Origin: Candidatus Saccharibacteria bacterium UBA6175
GTDB taxonomy: Bacteria; Patescibacteriota; Saccharimonadia; Saccharimonadales; Saccharimonadaceae
NCBI GenBank assembly: GCA_002422915.1
Contig: DITV01000004.1
Coordinates: forward strand, 232,827 to 296,826
Direction of reading: 5' to 3'
DNA: 64,000 nt
Shown here piece after piece: positions 56,571 to 64,000 of this stretch; the stretch's first letter is position 1, and each line of letters opens with the position of its first letter. The translations under genes and the position numbers were made by a program. The notes beneath the pieces are model-generated. The model saw nothing but the letters and a program-made list of their open reading frames with translations, was not told where the DNA came from and searched no databases.

Positions 56571-58217
56571 ATGTCAAATACACCCATTGACCCCCCGTTT
56601 ATTGACGGTGAGGCTGCCCTCTTTCGACCCGAGACGATAGCCGAAAAAGGTTTTACGACGAAGCGTATTACGCCCGCAGATAGCGAGCTTTGGTTAAAGA
56701 TGGGTCAGATGCGCGCCGAAGTATATCTTTCGAGAGGATATATTACAGAAAGTGATATAAACCAGGATGGTGCCGAGTATGACGAATTCGATGAGCATTC
56801 TGATCACTTTGTGTCTATGACTGATGAAGGTGAGATTATTGGGACGGTCCGTGTGATAAATCGTGGGGATGGGACGTTAAAACTACCAGCAGAGATAGAT
56901 TTTGGCGTGGAACTTGGGGAGCGTTCGCAGGAGATTTCTCGCTTGATCCGAGACCCTTCACTCACCCCTGTCGAAGGCGCGCTTGTAAGTCTTGCAATGA
57001 TGCGCGCCACCCTAAAGGCAACAGTTGGAAGAAGTGACTATATCTACGCCGTCTTAGAGCCTCACCTTGAAAACGAACTGAGTAATCAGATTGGGATTAG
57101 CTTGAAGACGATCGCCGGGCCGGTGGCGATGCCGGAATATAATAATACAGTTAACTCGCTTGTCGAGATGACTCCACGCTTGATTACCTCTCAAATTTAC
57201 GAGCGAGATTTGCGCGTCATAGAGCGTCGGCGAACACAGCCTCGTCTCGCAGAGAAAATCCAAGGACAGATGTTTGCACCATTTTTTGAGAGACACTCTC
57301 TTCAGGATGGATTGGGTCGGGTATCTTTAACAGACTTTCGCACGGCAAACCCTGATCAATTTGAACGAAATCTTGGATTCTATAGCAGAGAAGAACAAGA
57401 GCGACTTTGGAATTCAACCGTAGCGATTGCCGGTGCTGGTGGGGATGGCGGCGAGCTTGCCATCACCCTCGCCCGAGCTGGAGTTCGGAAGTTTCGTCTT
57501 GCCGACCCTGAAGTATTTGAAGTTGAGAACCTTAATCGACAGGCAGGTTCTGGTTACGATGTTGTTGGCCACAATAAAGCTGAAGTAGTCGCTCGATATC
57601 TTCGCTCACTCAACGCAGAAGTTGAAGTGTATTCCGAGGGGGTAACTCCTGAAAACGTCAATGAGTTTGTAAAGGGTGCCGATCTGGTTATTGATGAAAC
57701 AGAGTACACAATGCCGCAACTCGGCGTGATGCTGGCTCGAGCCGCTCGTGAACAAGACTTGCCGGTTTTGATGGCGCTCAATGTTGGCTTTGGGTCATAC
57801 ACGACGTCGTTTGATCCAAAAGGGCAGACGTTTGAAGAATACTTAGGGTTAAAACCGAGCCTTCCAGTTGAAGTGTATTCTGATGAAAATATTTCAATCG
57901 GTAAATGGGCGCCTCATATCCCGTCTTACGCCCACATTTCCGTGCTTGGAAAGGTGTTGCGTGGAGAAATCTCAACGCCAACGGTGGTTCAGGGGGTTCA
58001 TGTTGCCGCTGGTGATGCGGGAACGCAGGCGATCATGCACTTGATTAATCCTGTGCATCATCGCTGGAGTAAAAACATAGCATGGGCACCAATTGGACGA
58101 TCAGTTGATGCAATTGATGGAACTCGGATTGTACGATCACGACAATTTGAATTTGCTCGAAGTGTTGCTATCGCTTCATTTAAGAGCCGATTTGGCAAAA
58201 ACGAACCAAAACTCTAA
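56571..58217 (+). CDS. GNAT (acyl-amino-acid/autoinducer-synthase-like) - E1/ThiF fusion enzyme
   Basis: 548 residues from MSNTPIDPPFIDG. TAAAAT ends 7 bases before this ATG; the ATG three codons earlier overlaps the -10. Residues about 30-215 look like a GNAT of the FeeM/LuxI-like group: RAEVYLSRGYI, DEFDEHSDHFV, GEIIGTVRVINRGDG and ISRLIRDPSL. Residues about 265-540 are an E1-like (ThiF/MoeB) domain: VAIAGAGGDGGELAITLARA (nucleotide loop), DPEVFEVENLNRQAGSG (Asp and Arg of the adenylation site), and GADLVIDETEYTMPQ. No CxxC zinc pairs. It probably adenylates a carboxylate and acylates an amine. Product unknown. Confidence 0.82.
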   Translation: MSNTPIDPPFIDGEAALFRPETIAEKGFTTKRITPADSELWLKMGQMRAEVYLSRGYITESDINQDGAEYDEFDEHSDHFVSMTDEGEIIGTVRVINRGDGTLKLPAEIDFGVELGERSQEISRLIRDPSLTPVEGALVSLAMMRATLKATVGRSDYIYAVLEPHLENELSNQIGISLKTIAGPVAMPEYNNTVNSLVEMTPRLITSQIYERDLRVIERRRTQPRLAEKIQGQMFAPFFERHSLQDGLGRVSLTDFRTANPDQFERNLGFYSREEQERLWNSTVAIAGAGGDGGELAITLARAGVRKFRLADPEVFEVENLNRQAGSGYDVVGHNKAEVVARYLRSLNAEVEVYSEGVTPENVNEFVKGADLVIDETEYTMPQLGVMLARAAREQDLPVLMALNVGFGSYTTSFDPKGQTFEEYLGLKPSLPVEVYSDENISIGKWAPHIPSYAHISVLGKVLRGEISTPTVVQGVHVAAGDAGTQAIMHLINPVHHRWSKNIAWAPIGRSVDAIDGTRIVRSRQFEFARSVAIASFKSRFGKNEPKL

Positions 58218-58243
58218 CAGCTGAACTGTAGTATAATCACGGC

Positions 58244-60400
58244 ATGAACGTGCTTGCGCTTATTGCTTTTATCACTGTTGAGTTTTTCTTTGTGTTGTTC
58301 GCCGTTCTGATCATTAGAAGTGGACTTTCCGAGCGAACGAGCCGCTCTTTCTTGTATTTTTTGATTGCATTTGCGCTCTGGGGTGCAGCAAACTATGCCA
58401 GTAACCTCGTGTGGCTTGAATACGATGCCCTGCTGTTCTTGAATAGGTTTCTTTTCTTCGCTTCTGTAATGGGCCTTTTGTGGCTGCTCAACTTCATTGT
58501 TCAGATTACTCACCAGAAGCCATCAAGCACCTCTCTCCTGACGGTGTGGCTAGTCACAGTTGCCGGTTCTATTCTTGCCTTTCTCCCGGAAACAGTGACA
58601 GGTGTGTTTATCGACGGCTCGGCTGTAGGTGTCGATTTTGGAACTTTGTCTGGTTTTTACTTCGGTGTCGTTGTTTACTTGGCGGCTAGTATCATCTTTA
58701 GGCTTATGAAGGGTGTGCGTCAGCGGTCGAGTATTGAGCGCGGTCGAGCAAAAGTGCTATTTGTAAGTATCGGAATTGCGGTGGCAATTCTATTGCTGAC
58801 AAATGCACTAATCCCGCTCGCCTTTAACAACTTTAGCTTCTCACTCGCTGGGTTATTCGCCGGTATATTCATCATCGGCGGAGTTTCATATGGGATTGTT
58901 CGCCATGGCATGTTTGACATCAAACGTGCTGCGGTGCGGAGTGTCGCCTACTCAATGGTACTGCTAACCTTGGCCGCGCTGTATATTGTGCTCGCTTTGG
59001 GCATTTCTGCGGTTATTGGAGGGGCTTTGGCTACAAATGAGCAGCTGTTTAGTGGAGTGGTTATTAGCCTAACGCTGGCACTGGTTTTCCAGCCGATTAA
59101 GCAGTTTTTTGATAGAGTGACGAACCGTGTATTTTACAAAAGCGATTATCGTAGTGATGTATTCTATGCGAAATTAAATCAGACGCTGGTTTCTACCACC
59201 GACCTTCGGAAGCTGCTCGAGAGGACCTCCAATGAGATCGCGACAACCTTAAAATGCGACTACGCTTCTTTCGTCGTACATCTTCAGGATGGGCGACAGA
59301 TGCAGGCCGGTACAAGCCACTATGCAAAGATTCCCGCTAAAGATAAAACGGCCATTGTCCATGAATTTGAGAAGGAAAGCAGTCGCAAGATTATTCAAAC
59401 CTCACTCATTGAAAAGAATATTCGACTTAAGCGTTTATTGTTGAGTCACAAGATTGAGCTGGTGATGGCGCTTCGTCAAGGACAGGATGTGATTGGGTTG
59501 TTGTGCCTCGGCGAGCATTTGACGTCAGTCTATACACCGCGCGACGTACGGGTCTTGACCACTATTTCGGACGAGCTTGTGATTGCCATTCAAAACGCAT
59601 TATCAGTGCAGGCATTGACTGAATTGAACGAACATTTGCAGCAGCGTATCGACGCCGCGACAAAAGAACTTCGCGCCAGCAACGCTCAATTGCAAAAGCT
59701 TGACGAAGCGAAGGATGAGTTTATCAGCATGGCGAGCCACCAACTCCGTACGCCGTTAACGAGTATTAAAGGATATATCAGTATGCTTGTTGAAGGTGAT
59801 GTCGGCGCCGTCACCAAAGAGCAGAAGCATCTGCTTGAAGAGGCTTTTGTGAGTAGCGAGCGGATGGTCCGCCTGATTGGCGATTTTTTGAACGTCTCTC
59901 GGCTGCAGACAGGTAAGTTTGTGATTGAAAAGAAGCCAGTGAATCTGGCGGCACTGGTGGCGTCTGAAATTGAGGCACTGGAAAGTAATGCGGTGACTCG
60001 CAACTTGAAGTTTGTGTATAAACGACCAACCCATTTTCCAGAGCTGATGATCGATGAAAATAAGTTCCAGCAGGTAATCATGAACTTTGCCGACAATGCC
60101 ATCTACTATTCTAAGGAAGGGTCAAAGATTATGGTCAGTTTGCGCGAAGTGGATGGTCAGGTTGAGTTCAGCGTTAAAGACACGGGCATCGGCGTTCCGG
60201 CTGATCAGCAAGACCAATTGTTTAGTAAGTTCTTTCGAGCTTCAAATGCCCGCCAGCAGCGTCCTGATGGCACCGGTGTCGGACTGTTTCTGGCGAAAAA
60301 GGTGATTGATGCGCATGGCGGCAGTGTTGTGTTTGAATCAAAAGAAGGCAAGGGAAGTACGTTCGGCTTCCGTCTGCCAATCAAGAAGCTACAGAAGTAA
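58244..60400 (+). CDS. multi-pass membrane histidine kinase with GAF domain
   Basis: 718 residues. Seven to nine N-terminal membrane helices (about 1-285) as in HisKA_7TM sensors, a GAF-like domain (about 310-460), coiled coil, HisKA with His499 (MASHQLRTPLTSIKG), and HATPase_c (NFADNAIYYSKEG N box, VKDTGIGVPADQQ, GTGVGLFLAKKVI). Phosphorylates a response regulator, probably the one at 56118-56489. TATAAT ends 6 bases before the ATG. Follows the GNAT-E1 gene after 26 bases. The membrane region has no large external domain, so a lipophilic or small ligand is plausible. Confidence 0.93.
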   Translation: MNVLALIAFITVEFFFVLFAVLIIRSGLSERTSRSFLYFLIAFALWGAANYASNLVWLEYDALLFLNRFLFFASVMGLLWLLNFIVQITHQKPSSTSLLTVWLVTVAGSILAFLPETVTGVFIDGSAVGVDFGTLSGFYFGVVVYLAASIIFRLMKGVRQRSSIERGRAKVLFVSIGIAVAILLLTNALIPLAFNNFSFSLAGLFAGIFIIGGVSYGIVRHGMFDIKRAAVRSVAYSMVLLTLAALYIVLALGISAVIGGALATNEQLFSGVVISLTLALVFQPIKQFFDRVTNRVFYKSDYRSDVFYAKLNQTLVSTTDLRKLLERTSNEIATTLKCDYASFVVHLQDGRQMQAGTSHYAKIPAKDKTAIVHEFEKESSRKIIQTSLIEKNIRLKRLLLSHKIELVMALRQGQDVIGLLCLGEHLTSVYTPRDVRVLTTISDELVIAIQNALSVQALTELNEHLQQRIDAATKELRASNAQLQKLDEAKDEFISMASHQLRTPLTSIKGYISMLVEGDVGAVTKEQKHLLEEAFVSSERMVRLIGDFLNVSRLQTGKFVIEKKPVNLAALVASEIEALESNAVTRNLKFVYKRPTHFPELMIDENKFQQVIMNFADNAIYYSKEGSKIMVSLREVDGQVEFSVKDTGIGVPADQQDQLFSKFFRASNARQQRPDGTGVGLFLAKKVIDAHGGSVVFESKEGKGSTFGFRLPIKKLQK

Positions 60401-60401
60401 G

Positions 60402-60626
60402 CTACGCCCCGGCAGCAATGCGGATGAGCTCGGCGATAAGCCAGATGATGGCGAAGACGATGGCCGAAATAATAAGAACTGGTTTGGCAACACGCTTGTT
60501 ATCATGCCACCATTGCGCCGGTTTTGAGCGATTAACTGCCGTAATACGCGTCACGACAGGCTTTTCAATCGCTGCGTCAACCCCGCGATAGACCTTGTTG
60601 CGCTTCTTCTTTTGCTTGTTTGCCAT
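60402..60626 (-). CDS. small basic single-pass membrane protein
   Basis: 74 residues from MANKQKKKRNKVYRG; TATACT (minus) lies 9 bases before this ATG. Very basic N-terminal half, then one membrane helix (VLIISAIVFAIIWLIAELI). Similar in shape to SecE or small ribosome-anchoring proteins. It is about the size of bacterial SecE, and the WWHDNKRVAKPVLIISAIV segment is compatible with that, but no decisive motif is present. Confidence 0.7.
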   Translation of the reverse strand: MANKQKKKRNKVYRGVDAAIEKPVVTRITAVNRSKPAQWWHDNKRVAKPVLIISAIVFAIIWLIAELIRIAAGA

Positions 60627-60643
60627 AGTTATTTCAGTATAAC

Positions 60644-60672
60644 AAAAAGAACCCCCGCATTGAAACGGGGGT
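60644..60672 (-). terminator. terminator of the LPXTG surface protein gene
   Basis: Minus strand: ACCCCCG, loop, CGGGGGT, then TCTTTTT. Intrinsic terminator 64 bases after the stop at 60736. Confidence 0.85.
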
Positions 60673-60735
60673 ACTTTGGCCTGAATCACTTCAGAGGTCC
60701 TTTTGACGGGACGGGTGAGCGGTCAGACTCTGGTG

Positions 60736-62058
60736 TTAGACAAGGGCGCGACGTGAAGCAACGTAGTACGCGATGCTTGCAATCAGGGCGCCAAGGCCGA
60801 CAATGGCAACAATGTTTTCGGTGACACCAGTCTTTGGAAGTTCTGGTGGCAATTCGCTACATTTGCTCAGATCTTTGGTGTGCTTGCTCGCGTCAAAGGC
60901 AGATTCATTAATCGTAATGATCTTCTTCGTTGCAAGTTCACAGACACTGATCTTACCTGGTTCACAGGTTTTGTTGACAGTAACGGTTGCGTCGTCTTCT
61001 TTGTAGCCAGCGTTCGTGGTGACACGAGCTGTGTTCTTGAGGGTGTTTACACCACAGGCAAGCGCAGCTTGGTCAGCAACTTTGGCGCTGAATTTAAAGT
61101 AGAAGTTACCCCGTGGCTGGTATGAACCAGCGTTATATCCGTTAGTAGTGACTCCGTCAAGTGTCGCCTTGTATTGGCCGCCAGTTGTTGCGTTAGCAAT
61201 CAACGAACTACCAGGAACATAGCTGACGTTTGCTGGGAGAATATCTCGCAGTGAAACGTTATCTTGCTGTGTCGTACCAGTGTTCTGGTAGGTGATTCGG
61301 TATTGAATCGTGCTGCCTGGTTGGGTAGCGGTCGTTTCAACCCATGTCTTACCGTCCGTACTTACTTCCTTTTTGAGGGTGAAGTTAGGTTGGTCAACAC
61401 GGAACTTAAAGGTGACAAATCCTGCGTACTCGTTACAGCCAGGCAGTTGGCCGTTTTGGCTGTCGTAACCGAGGTTGGCGCCAGTCGTAAACAGCGTGTC
61501 TGGAAGCTTTTGACCGTTCACGGCACCATTGCTAGTGAACGTTGCAGAGTCAGAAACGTATCGGAGGGCGATGTCGCCGTTGGTAGAGTTCAAGCCGTAT
61601 GCTTCATCCCAAACAGTCGTTGGGATAGCGTTTGAGGCTGAAATGTTACCCGAGAGCACAGCATTTACGCCAGGCTTCACGACACCAGGAAGCTCCATGC
61701 GAAGCTTCGCGTTATGCGCGATTCCTGTTCCGCCTGCGTTCAAGTTCGACGCAGCGTTGTTGTGGTAGTACACAGAAACTGAGTACACTTTTCCTGGGGT
61801 AAGAGTAACGTTGTCACCATAGGTGGCACCTGTTACATCTTCTTTGATACGAACGAAGTTTCGTTCGTCGCCAACCTGTGGGTTGTTGGTGATTGAGTTA
61901 AAAGTCACTCGTGGGGCTGGGTTTTCGTACGTGTAGGTTGGTCGCTCGGGTCCATAGGCCAAGGCAATTGTTGGAAGAATGATTGCACTTGCAATCACTG
62001 CTACAACAGCAGTAAGGCGCTTTGGAAGACGGGCGATGAGAGTCTTAAACTTACTCAT
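60736..62058 (-). CDS. LPXTG-type cell-wall-anchored surface protein
   Basis: 440 residues from MSKFKTLIARLPKRL; GGAG lies 6-7 bases upstream. Signal peptide (cleavage near AIALA-YGPE), a large Thr/Asn-rich extracellular region, and a DUF11-like domain (about 215-300, VETTATQPGSTIQYRITYQN and LPANVSYVPGSSL). Near the end comes ELPKTG followed by a hydrophobic helix and RR, a sortase sorting signal. A sortase must exist elsewhere. Shows a Gram-positive type wall. Ordinary SD start, possibly for high expression. Confidence 0.93.
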   Translation of the reverse strand: MSKFKTLIARLPKRLTAVVAVIASAIILPTIALAYGPERPTYTYENPAPRVTFNSITNNPQVGDERNFVRIKEDVTGATYGDNVTLTPGKVYSVSVYYHNNAASNLNAGGTGIAHNAKLRMELPGVVKPGVNAVLSGNISASNAIPTTVWDEAYGLNSTNGDIALRYVSDSATFTSNGAVNGQKLPDTLFTTGANLGYDSQNGQLPGCNEYAGFVTFKFRVDQPNFTLKKEVSTDGKTWVETTATQPGSTIQYRITYQNTGTTQQDNVSLRDILPANVSYVPGSSLIANATTGGQYKATLDGVTTNGYNAGSYQPRGNFYFKFSAKVADQAALACGVNTLKNTARVTTNAGYKEDDATVTVNKTCEPGKISVCELATKKIITINESAFDASKHTKDLSKCSELPPELPKTGVTENIVAIVGLGALIASIAYYVASRRALV

Positions 62059-62157
62059 TATGATCTCCATTTCTTAATTCATCTCGCAGAATGAATCAAA
62101 GTTATATATAAAAAACTAAAAATTAAACATTGTTGCCAGGTTGTTAAACGTCAAAAA

Positions 62158-62182
62158 TCAGATTATTACAATGCGCATGTTC
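62158..62182 (+). repeat. left terminal inverted repeat of a high-GC segment
   Basis: TCAGATTATTACAATGCGCATGTTC. The reverse complement of 63387-63409 is the same except for two bases missing after TTACA. Just outside it lies TTGTTAAACG (62151-62160 region), and outside the other repeat TTGTTAACG, a possible target duplication. Confidence 0.7.
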
Positions 62183-62243
62183 GAGTCGAGAGACTCACAC
62201 GTGGCACACTCGACGATCAACTGATCGGAGTGTGATGAGTGGA

Positions 62244-62283
62244 TAGGGAGTGGACGGGTCGCAAAGGAGCAACCCGTCCACTC
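62244..62283. terminator. strong hairpin after the high-GC gene
   Basis: GAGTGGACGGGT pairs with ACCCGTCCACTC, a perfect 12-bp stem around a loop of about 11 bases, 22 bases downstream of the stop at 62306 on the minus strand. No T run follows. Likely transcript end or 3' stabiliser. Confidence 0.65.
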
Positions 62284-62305
62284 AGGTGGATACGATGGGC
62301 GCGGA

Positions 62306-63244
62306 CTAGTCGGGCGGCGGCAGGATCTCGGTGTCACCGTTGGTGCCACCAGGATTCTGGTTTGTCACCGTGTCGTCCACCGTGTCGTTCGCCCTGTTGT
62401 CACCACCACTTCCCGCACCAGGTGCGGTCGTTGTCCCCGAGGGGAGTTCCGTGGTGGTGTCACCGGCTCCAGTGCCTCCCGGCACCGGGTTGTCGATGAC
62501 GTTGCCACTGACATCGCCGTCAGCCTGCTGATCCTCTGAGAGGTCATTGGGCGTCTGCGGGCCAGGGCCGAGCGGAACGGTGCCATCGGGCGCCGTGACG
62601 TCGTCGTCGGGATTCTTCGGCTCAAGGCACTCGGTCTCGCGACACGGCGGTTCGACACGCTCACCTGGGTTGGCACAGCCAGCTCGGATGACGATCCCCT
62701 CGATGACCTGACAGGTCACAAGGTTGACGGGGTAAAAGAAGATCTCCCCAGGATCGCTTGCGCGGTTACCGAACGACTCAACCTGTCCGTTGACGACGCC
62801 GGTGTTACCGACGAATGTCACGGGAGTCAAGAACTTGACTCCCACCCAGCCCAAATCGACGATGCCAGTGATGGCTTCGTTGACCCGAGCGGCGGCGAGC
62901 TGAGCACGCGCGTCGTCCGAAGCGAGCCAGGACTCAAGCTCTTCCGAGCTGAGAACCGGCTCATCGCGGTACTGGCCGTCACCCGACTCGAACACCTCGT
63001 CACCATCAGCGACGGAGAGGTCGGTCGTGAACTCTCCGGCCAGGAACCCCTGGTCGATGAGGTACGCCGAGACGCATTGCTGCGCGTCGACGCGACGGTC
63101 TTCGTCCGACTTCAGCAGGCCCGGAAGCCAGTGAATCAGCGCGAAGATCAACGCTGCGATGAGGCCGAGTGCGAGCAGCGTCCACGCTGCAATCACCCAG
63201 CCACGCTGGTTGCTCCTTGCGGGAGCGGTAGTAGTGGTTGTCAT
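62306..63244 (-). CDS. high-GC hypothetical single-pass membrane protein
   Basis: 312 residues from MTTTTTAPARSNQRG; GAGAGGAG lies 8 bases upstream. A longer in-frame start lacks an SD. One membrane helix (about 15-40, GWVIAAWTLLALGLIAALIF), a folded extracellular part (about 45-205) with four Cys, then a Pro/Thr/Gly-rich tail. No family recognised. GC is well above the window average, with GTC/GAC/CTC codons and a strong SD, unlike neighbours, so it looks acquired, possibly from an actinobacterium (inference). Framed by inverted repeats. Confidence 0.75.
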   Translation of the reverse strand: MTTTTTAPARSNQRGWVIAAWTLLALGLIAALIFALIHWLPGLLKSDEDRRVDAQQCVSAYLIDQGFLAGEFTTDLSVADGDEVFESGDGQYRDEPVLSSEELESWLASDDARAQLAAARVNEAITGIVDLGWVGVKFLTPVTFVGNTGVVNGQVESFGNRASDPGEIFFYPVNLVTCQVIEGIVIRAGCANPGERVEPPCRETECLEPKNPDDDVTAPDGTVPLGPGPQTPNDLSEDQQADGDVSGNVIDNPVPGGTGAGDTTTELPSGTTTAPGAGSGGDNRANDTVDDTVTNQNPGGTNGDTEILPPPD

Positions 63245-63386
63245 GCCTGTGCTCCTCTCCCCGGATGGGGAATCAGTGTGGCGGTTGCCACGGTTCCTGC
63301 CCACCGGTTTGGGGACAGCACCGCTGCGTAGTGCGTGACTACGAAGGGGAGCTGTCTCCATGGAAAGAAGCAAAGCGCCTGTATCA

Positions 63387-63409
63387 GAACATGCGCTGTA
63401 ATAATCTGA
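63387..63409 (-). repeat. right terminal inverted repeat of the high-GC segment
   Basis: On the minus strand TCAGATTATTACAGCGCATG plus TTC, matching 62158-62182 with a 2-base gap. The repeats enclose about 1.25 kb with one gene and no transposase. Confidence 0.7.
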
Positions 63410-63615
63410 CTTGTTAACGACCTCCTCACCTTGATATGGGTCTCACGCCGTATCTGTGAATGATGTTTCTAATCTATCATATAATGCTTAAATTGTCAAT
63501 GCTTATGTAATAAAACAAAGTAAACACAAGCTTTTTGGCCACCACTGTTCAATTTGGTCGGAGATACCATATCTAGCGTCTTTTTCGGGCCGAAATACGC
63601 TATATACAAAAACAT

Positions 63616-63644
63616 TTGACAACACTTGTCAAGAGGCGTATAAA
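63616..63644 (+). promoter_or_regulatory. sigma-70-type promoter with overlapping operator-like repeat
   Basis: TTGACA (63616-63621), 17 bases, TATAAA (63639-63644). TTGACA-ACACT-TGTCAA (63616-63632) is a perfect inverted repeat covering the -35, typical of a repressor operator. Drives the gene at 63750 with a leader of about 100 bases. Confidence 0.75.
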
Positions 63645-63749
63645 CAATCTATTCTCTGTGCGTCGCCAACGACTGCAGTGCATTACCCATCTTTGTCTTA
63701 CCCAAGACGAAGAGCTGTAAGCAGAGACTGAGAAAAGTGCGGGAGAAAC

Positions 63750-64000
63750 ATGCACCCTACCGTCGCTGAGCTGGTCAATGACCTGCTCGCAGAAGAAGCC
63801 GTGGAGCTGCCCGGTCGCAACCTCGATGTCGTCGCGTCCCGGTTGGTGCGCAAGTGGTCGAAGGACTACGACGGCATCACCTTCAACGCAGTCCGGCGCG
63901 AGCTGGGCAAGGCGAAGGAAGCCGGACGCCTCGTGGAGTGGTCGAAGAACGGCCGCACCCACGGCTTCAGGACGCTCATGAAGGGCGAGTGCCCCCACGA
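63750..64000 (+). CDS. high-GC hypothetical protein, N-terminal part (runs off window)
   Basis: At least 83 residues, open to the window end. ATG at 63750 with SD GGGAG 5 bases upstream. Soluble, helix-rich, basic in the middle: TVAELVNDLLAEEAVELPGR, ITFNAVRRELGKAKEAGRLV, WSKNGRTHGFRTL. The pattern suggests a winged-helix-like fold, but no family is recognised. Codon use is as GC-rich as the 62306-63244 gene, so both probably belong to one acquired segment. Confidence 0.7.
   Translation, partial: MHPTVAELVNDLLAEEAVELPGRNLDVVASRLVRKWSKDYDGITFNAVRRELGKAKEAGRLVEWSKNGRTHGFRTLMKGECPH

Larger units (their letters stand above)
63245..63749. promoter_or_regulatory. 505-bp AT-rich divergent control region
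   Basis: Holds the right inverted repeat (63387-63409) and two promoters. Minus: TTGACA at 63494-63499 and TAGATT at 63471-63476 (17-base spacer), giving a leader of about 220 bases for the 62306-63244 gene. Plus: TTGACA/TATAAA at 63616-63644. The 63420-63660 part is AT-rich, in contrast to the genes on both sides. Confidence 0.65.

Noticed and set aside
62158..63409. conventional insertion sequence
   Set aside because: The enclosed gene has a membrane segment and extracellular region, and no transposase motif.
1..64000. recoded TGA (as in Gracilibacteria/Absconditabacteria)
   Set aside because: TGA ends several well-conserved genes at the expected place, and no conserved protein contains an internal TGA.

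Overview
The window looks like one stretch of a small, streamlined chromosome of Candidatus Saccharibacteria (TM7, Patescibacteria/CPR). This is an inference from content: a type IV pilus operon beside recA-recX, shortened housekeeping proteins (TsaB, TilS, HrcA), a Gram-positive style envelope (MurT-GatD, an LPXTG-type surface protein, MurJ, MurA, MurB), almost no biosynthesis beyond glyA and folD, and standard code with TGA as stop. Most genes start without a Shine-Dalgarno: a -10 hexamer (often GGTATACT or TATAAT) lies 6-10 bases before the ATG, so their mRNAs should be leaderless.

Layout. 1-1651: end of recA, recX, and a PRC-barrel gene. 1672-7198 (minus): pilB-C-M-N-O plus a small membrane protein. 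7260-9738: tsaE, tsaB, rny. 9741-11423: a membrane-anchored subtilase. 11542-15320: an AT-richer 3.8-kb integrated element at the 3' end of tRNA-Pro(UGG), carrying a large serine integrase, an exonuclease-BRCT protein, a TM2-like protein and a tiny acidic ORF. 15453-19441: GT-C glycosyltransferase, OpgC-like acyltransferase, peroxiredoxin, tilS. 19487-25372: ftsH, murJ, lepA, a CMP-kinase-like gene. 25383-32226: the HrcA/CIRCE heat-shock regulon (hrcA-grpE, dnaK, dnaJ) with three CIRCE sites, interrupted by an unrelated gene. 32289-34707: retropepsin-like/RimK-like pair, DUF192, membrane protein. 34762-41937: tRNA-Lys, comEC, murT-gatD, a membrane-anchored Clp-type ATPase, tRNA-His and tRNA-Gly. 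42031-47781: unknown pair, tRNA-Arg, glutamine amidotransferase, ferredoxin-reductase-like gene, HTH-MurA fusion, glyA. 47778-51872 (minus): five pilin/pseudopilin genes, one a 700-residue probable tip adhesin. 51897-56121: murB, tRNA-Arg, tRNA-Lys, FAD oxidoreductase, DUF5684-like gene, folD. 56118-60400: response regulator, a GNAT-E1 fusion enzyme, and a multi-pass histidine kinase. 60402-62058: small membrane protein and LPXTG surface protein. 62158-64000: high-GC genes with AT-rich promoters, the first framed by inverted repeats.

The strongest unusual observations are: (1) the integrase attachment site lies inside the integrase gene. Integration replaces its last 50 codons with a stop codon in tRNA-Pro, and the displaced end, in the same frame, lies at the other end of the element. 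(2) Both tRNA-Lys genes are followed by a perfect palindrome and the same structured 121-bp unit, ending in a copy of the tRNA's own T-arm. (3) A GNAT-E1 fusion with acyl-amino-acid/autoinducer-synthase-like features sits beside a histidine kinase and a response regulator. (4) A high-GC gene is flanked by 23-25-bp terminal inverted repeats. (5) Leaderless promoters are used window-wide, including a 28-bp divergent promoter between murT and its neighbour.

The pilus machinery (1672-7198) and the pilin/adhesin cluster (47778-51872) together suggest a surface appendage. Known Saccharibacteria are epibionts of Actinobacteria, so this would fit host attachment (inference). No rRNA genes, CRISPR arrays or recognisable transposase genes were seen.
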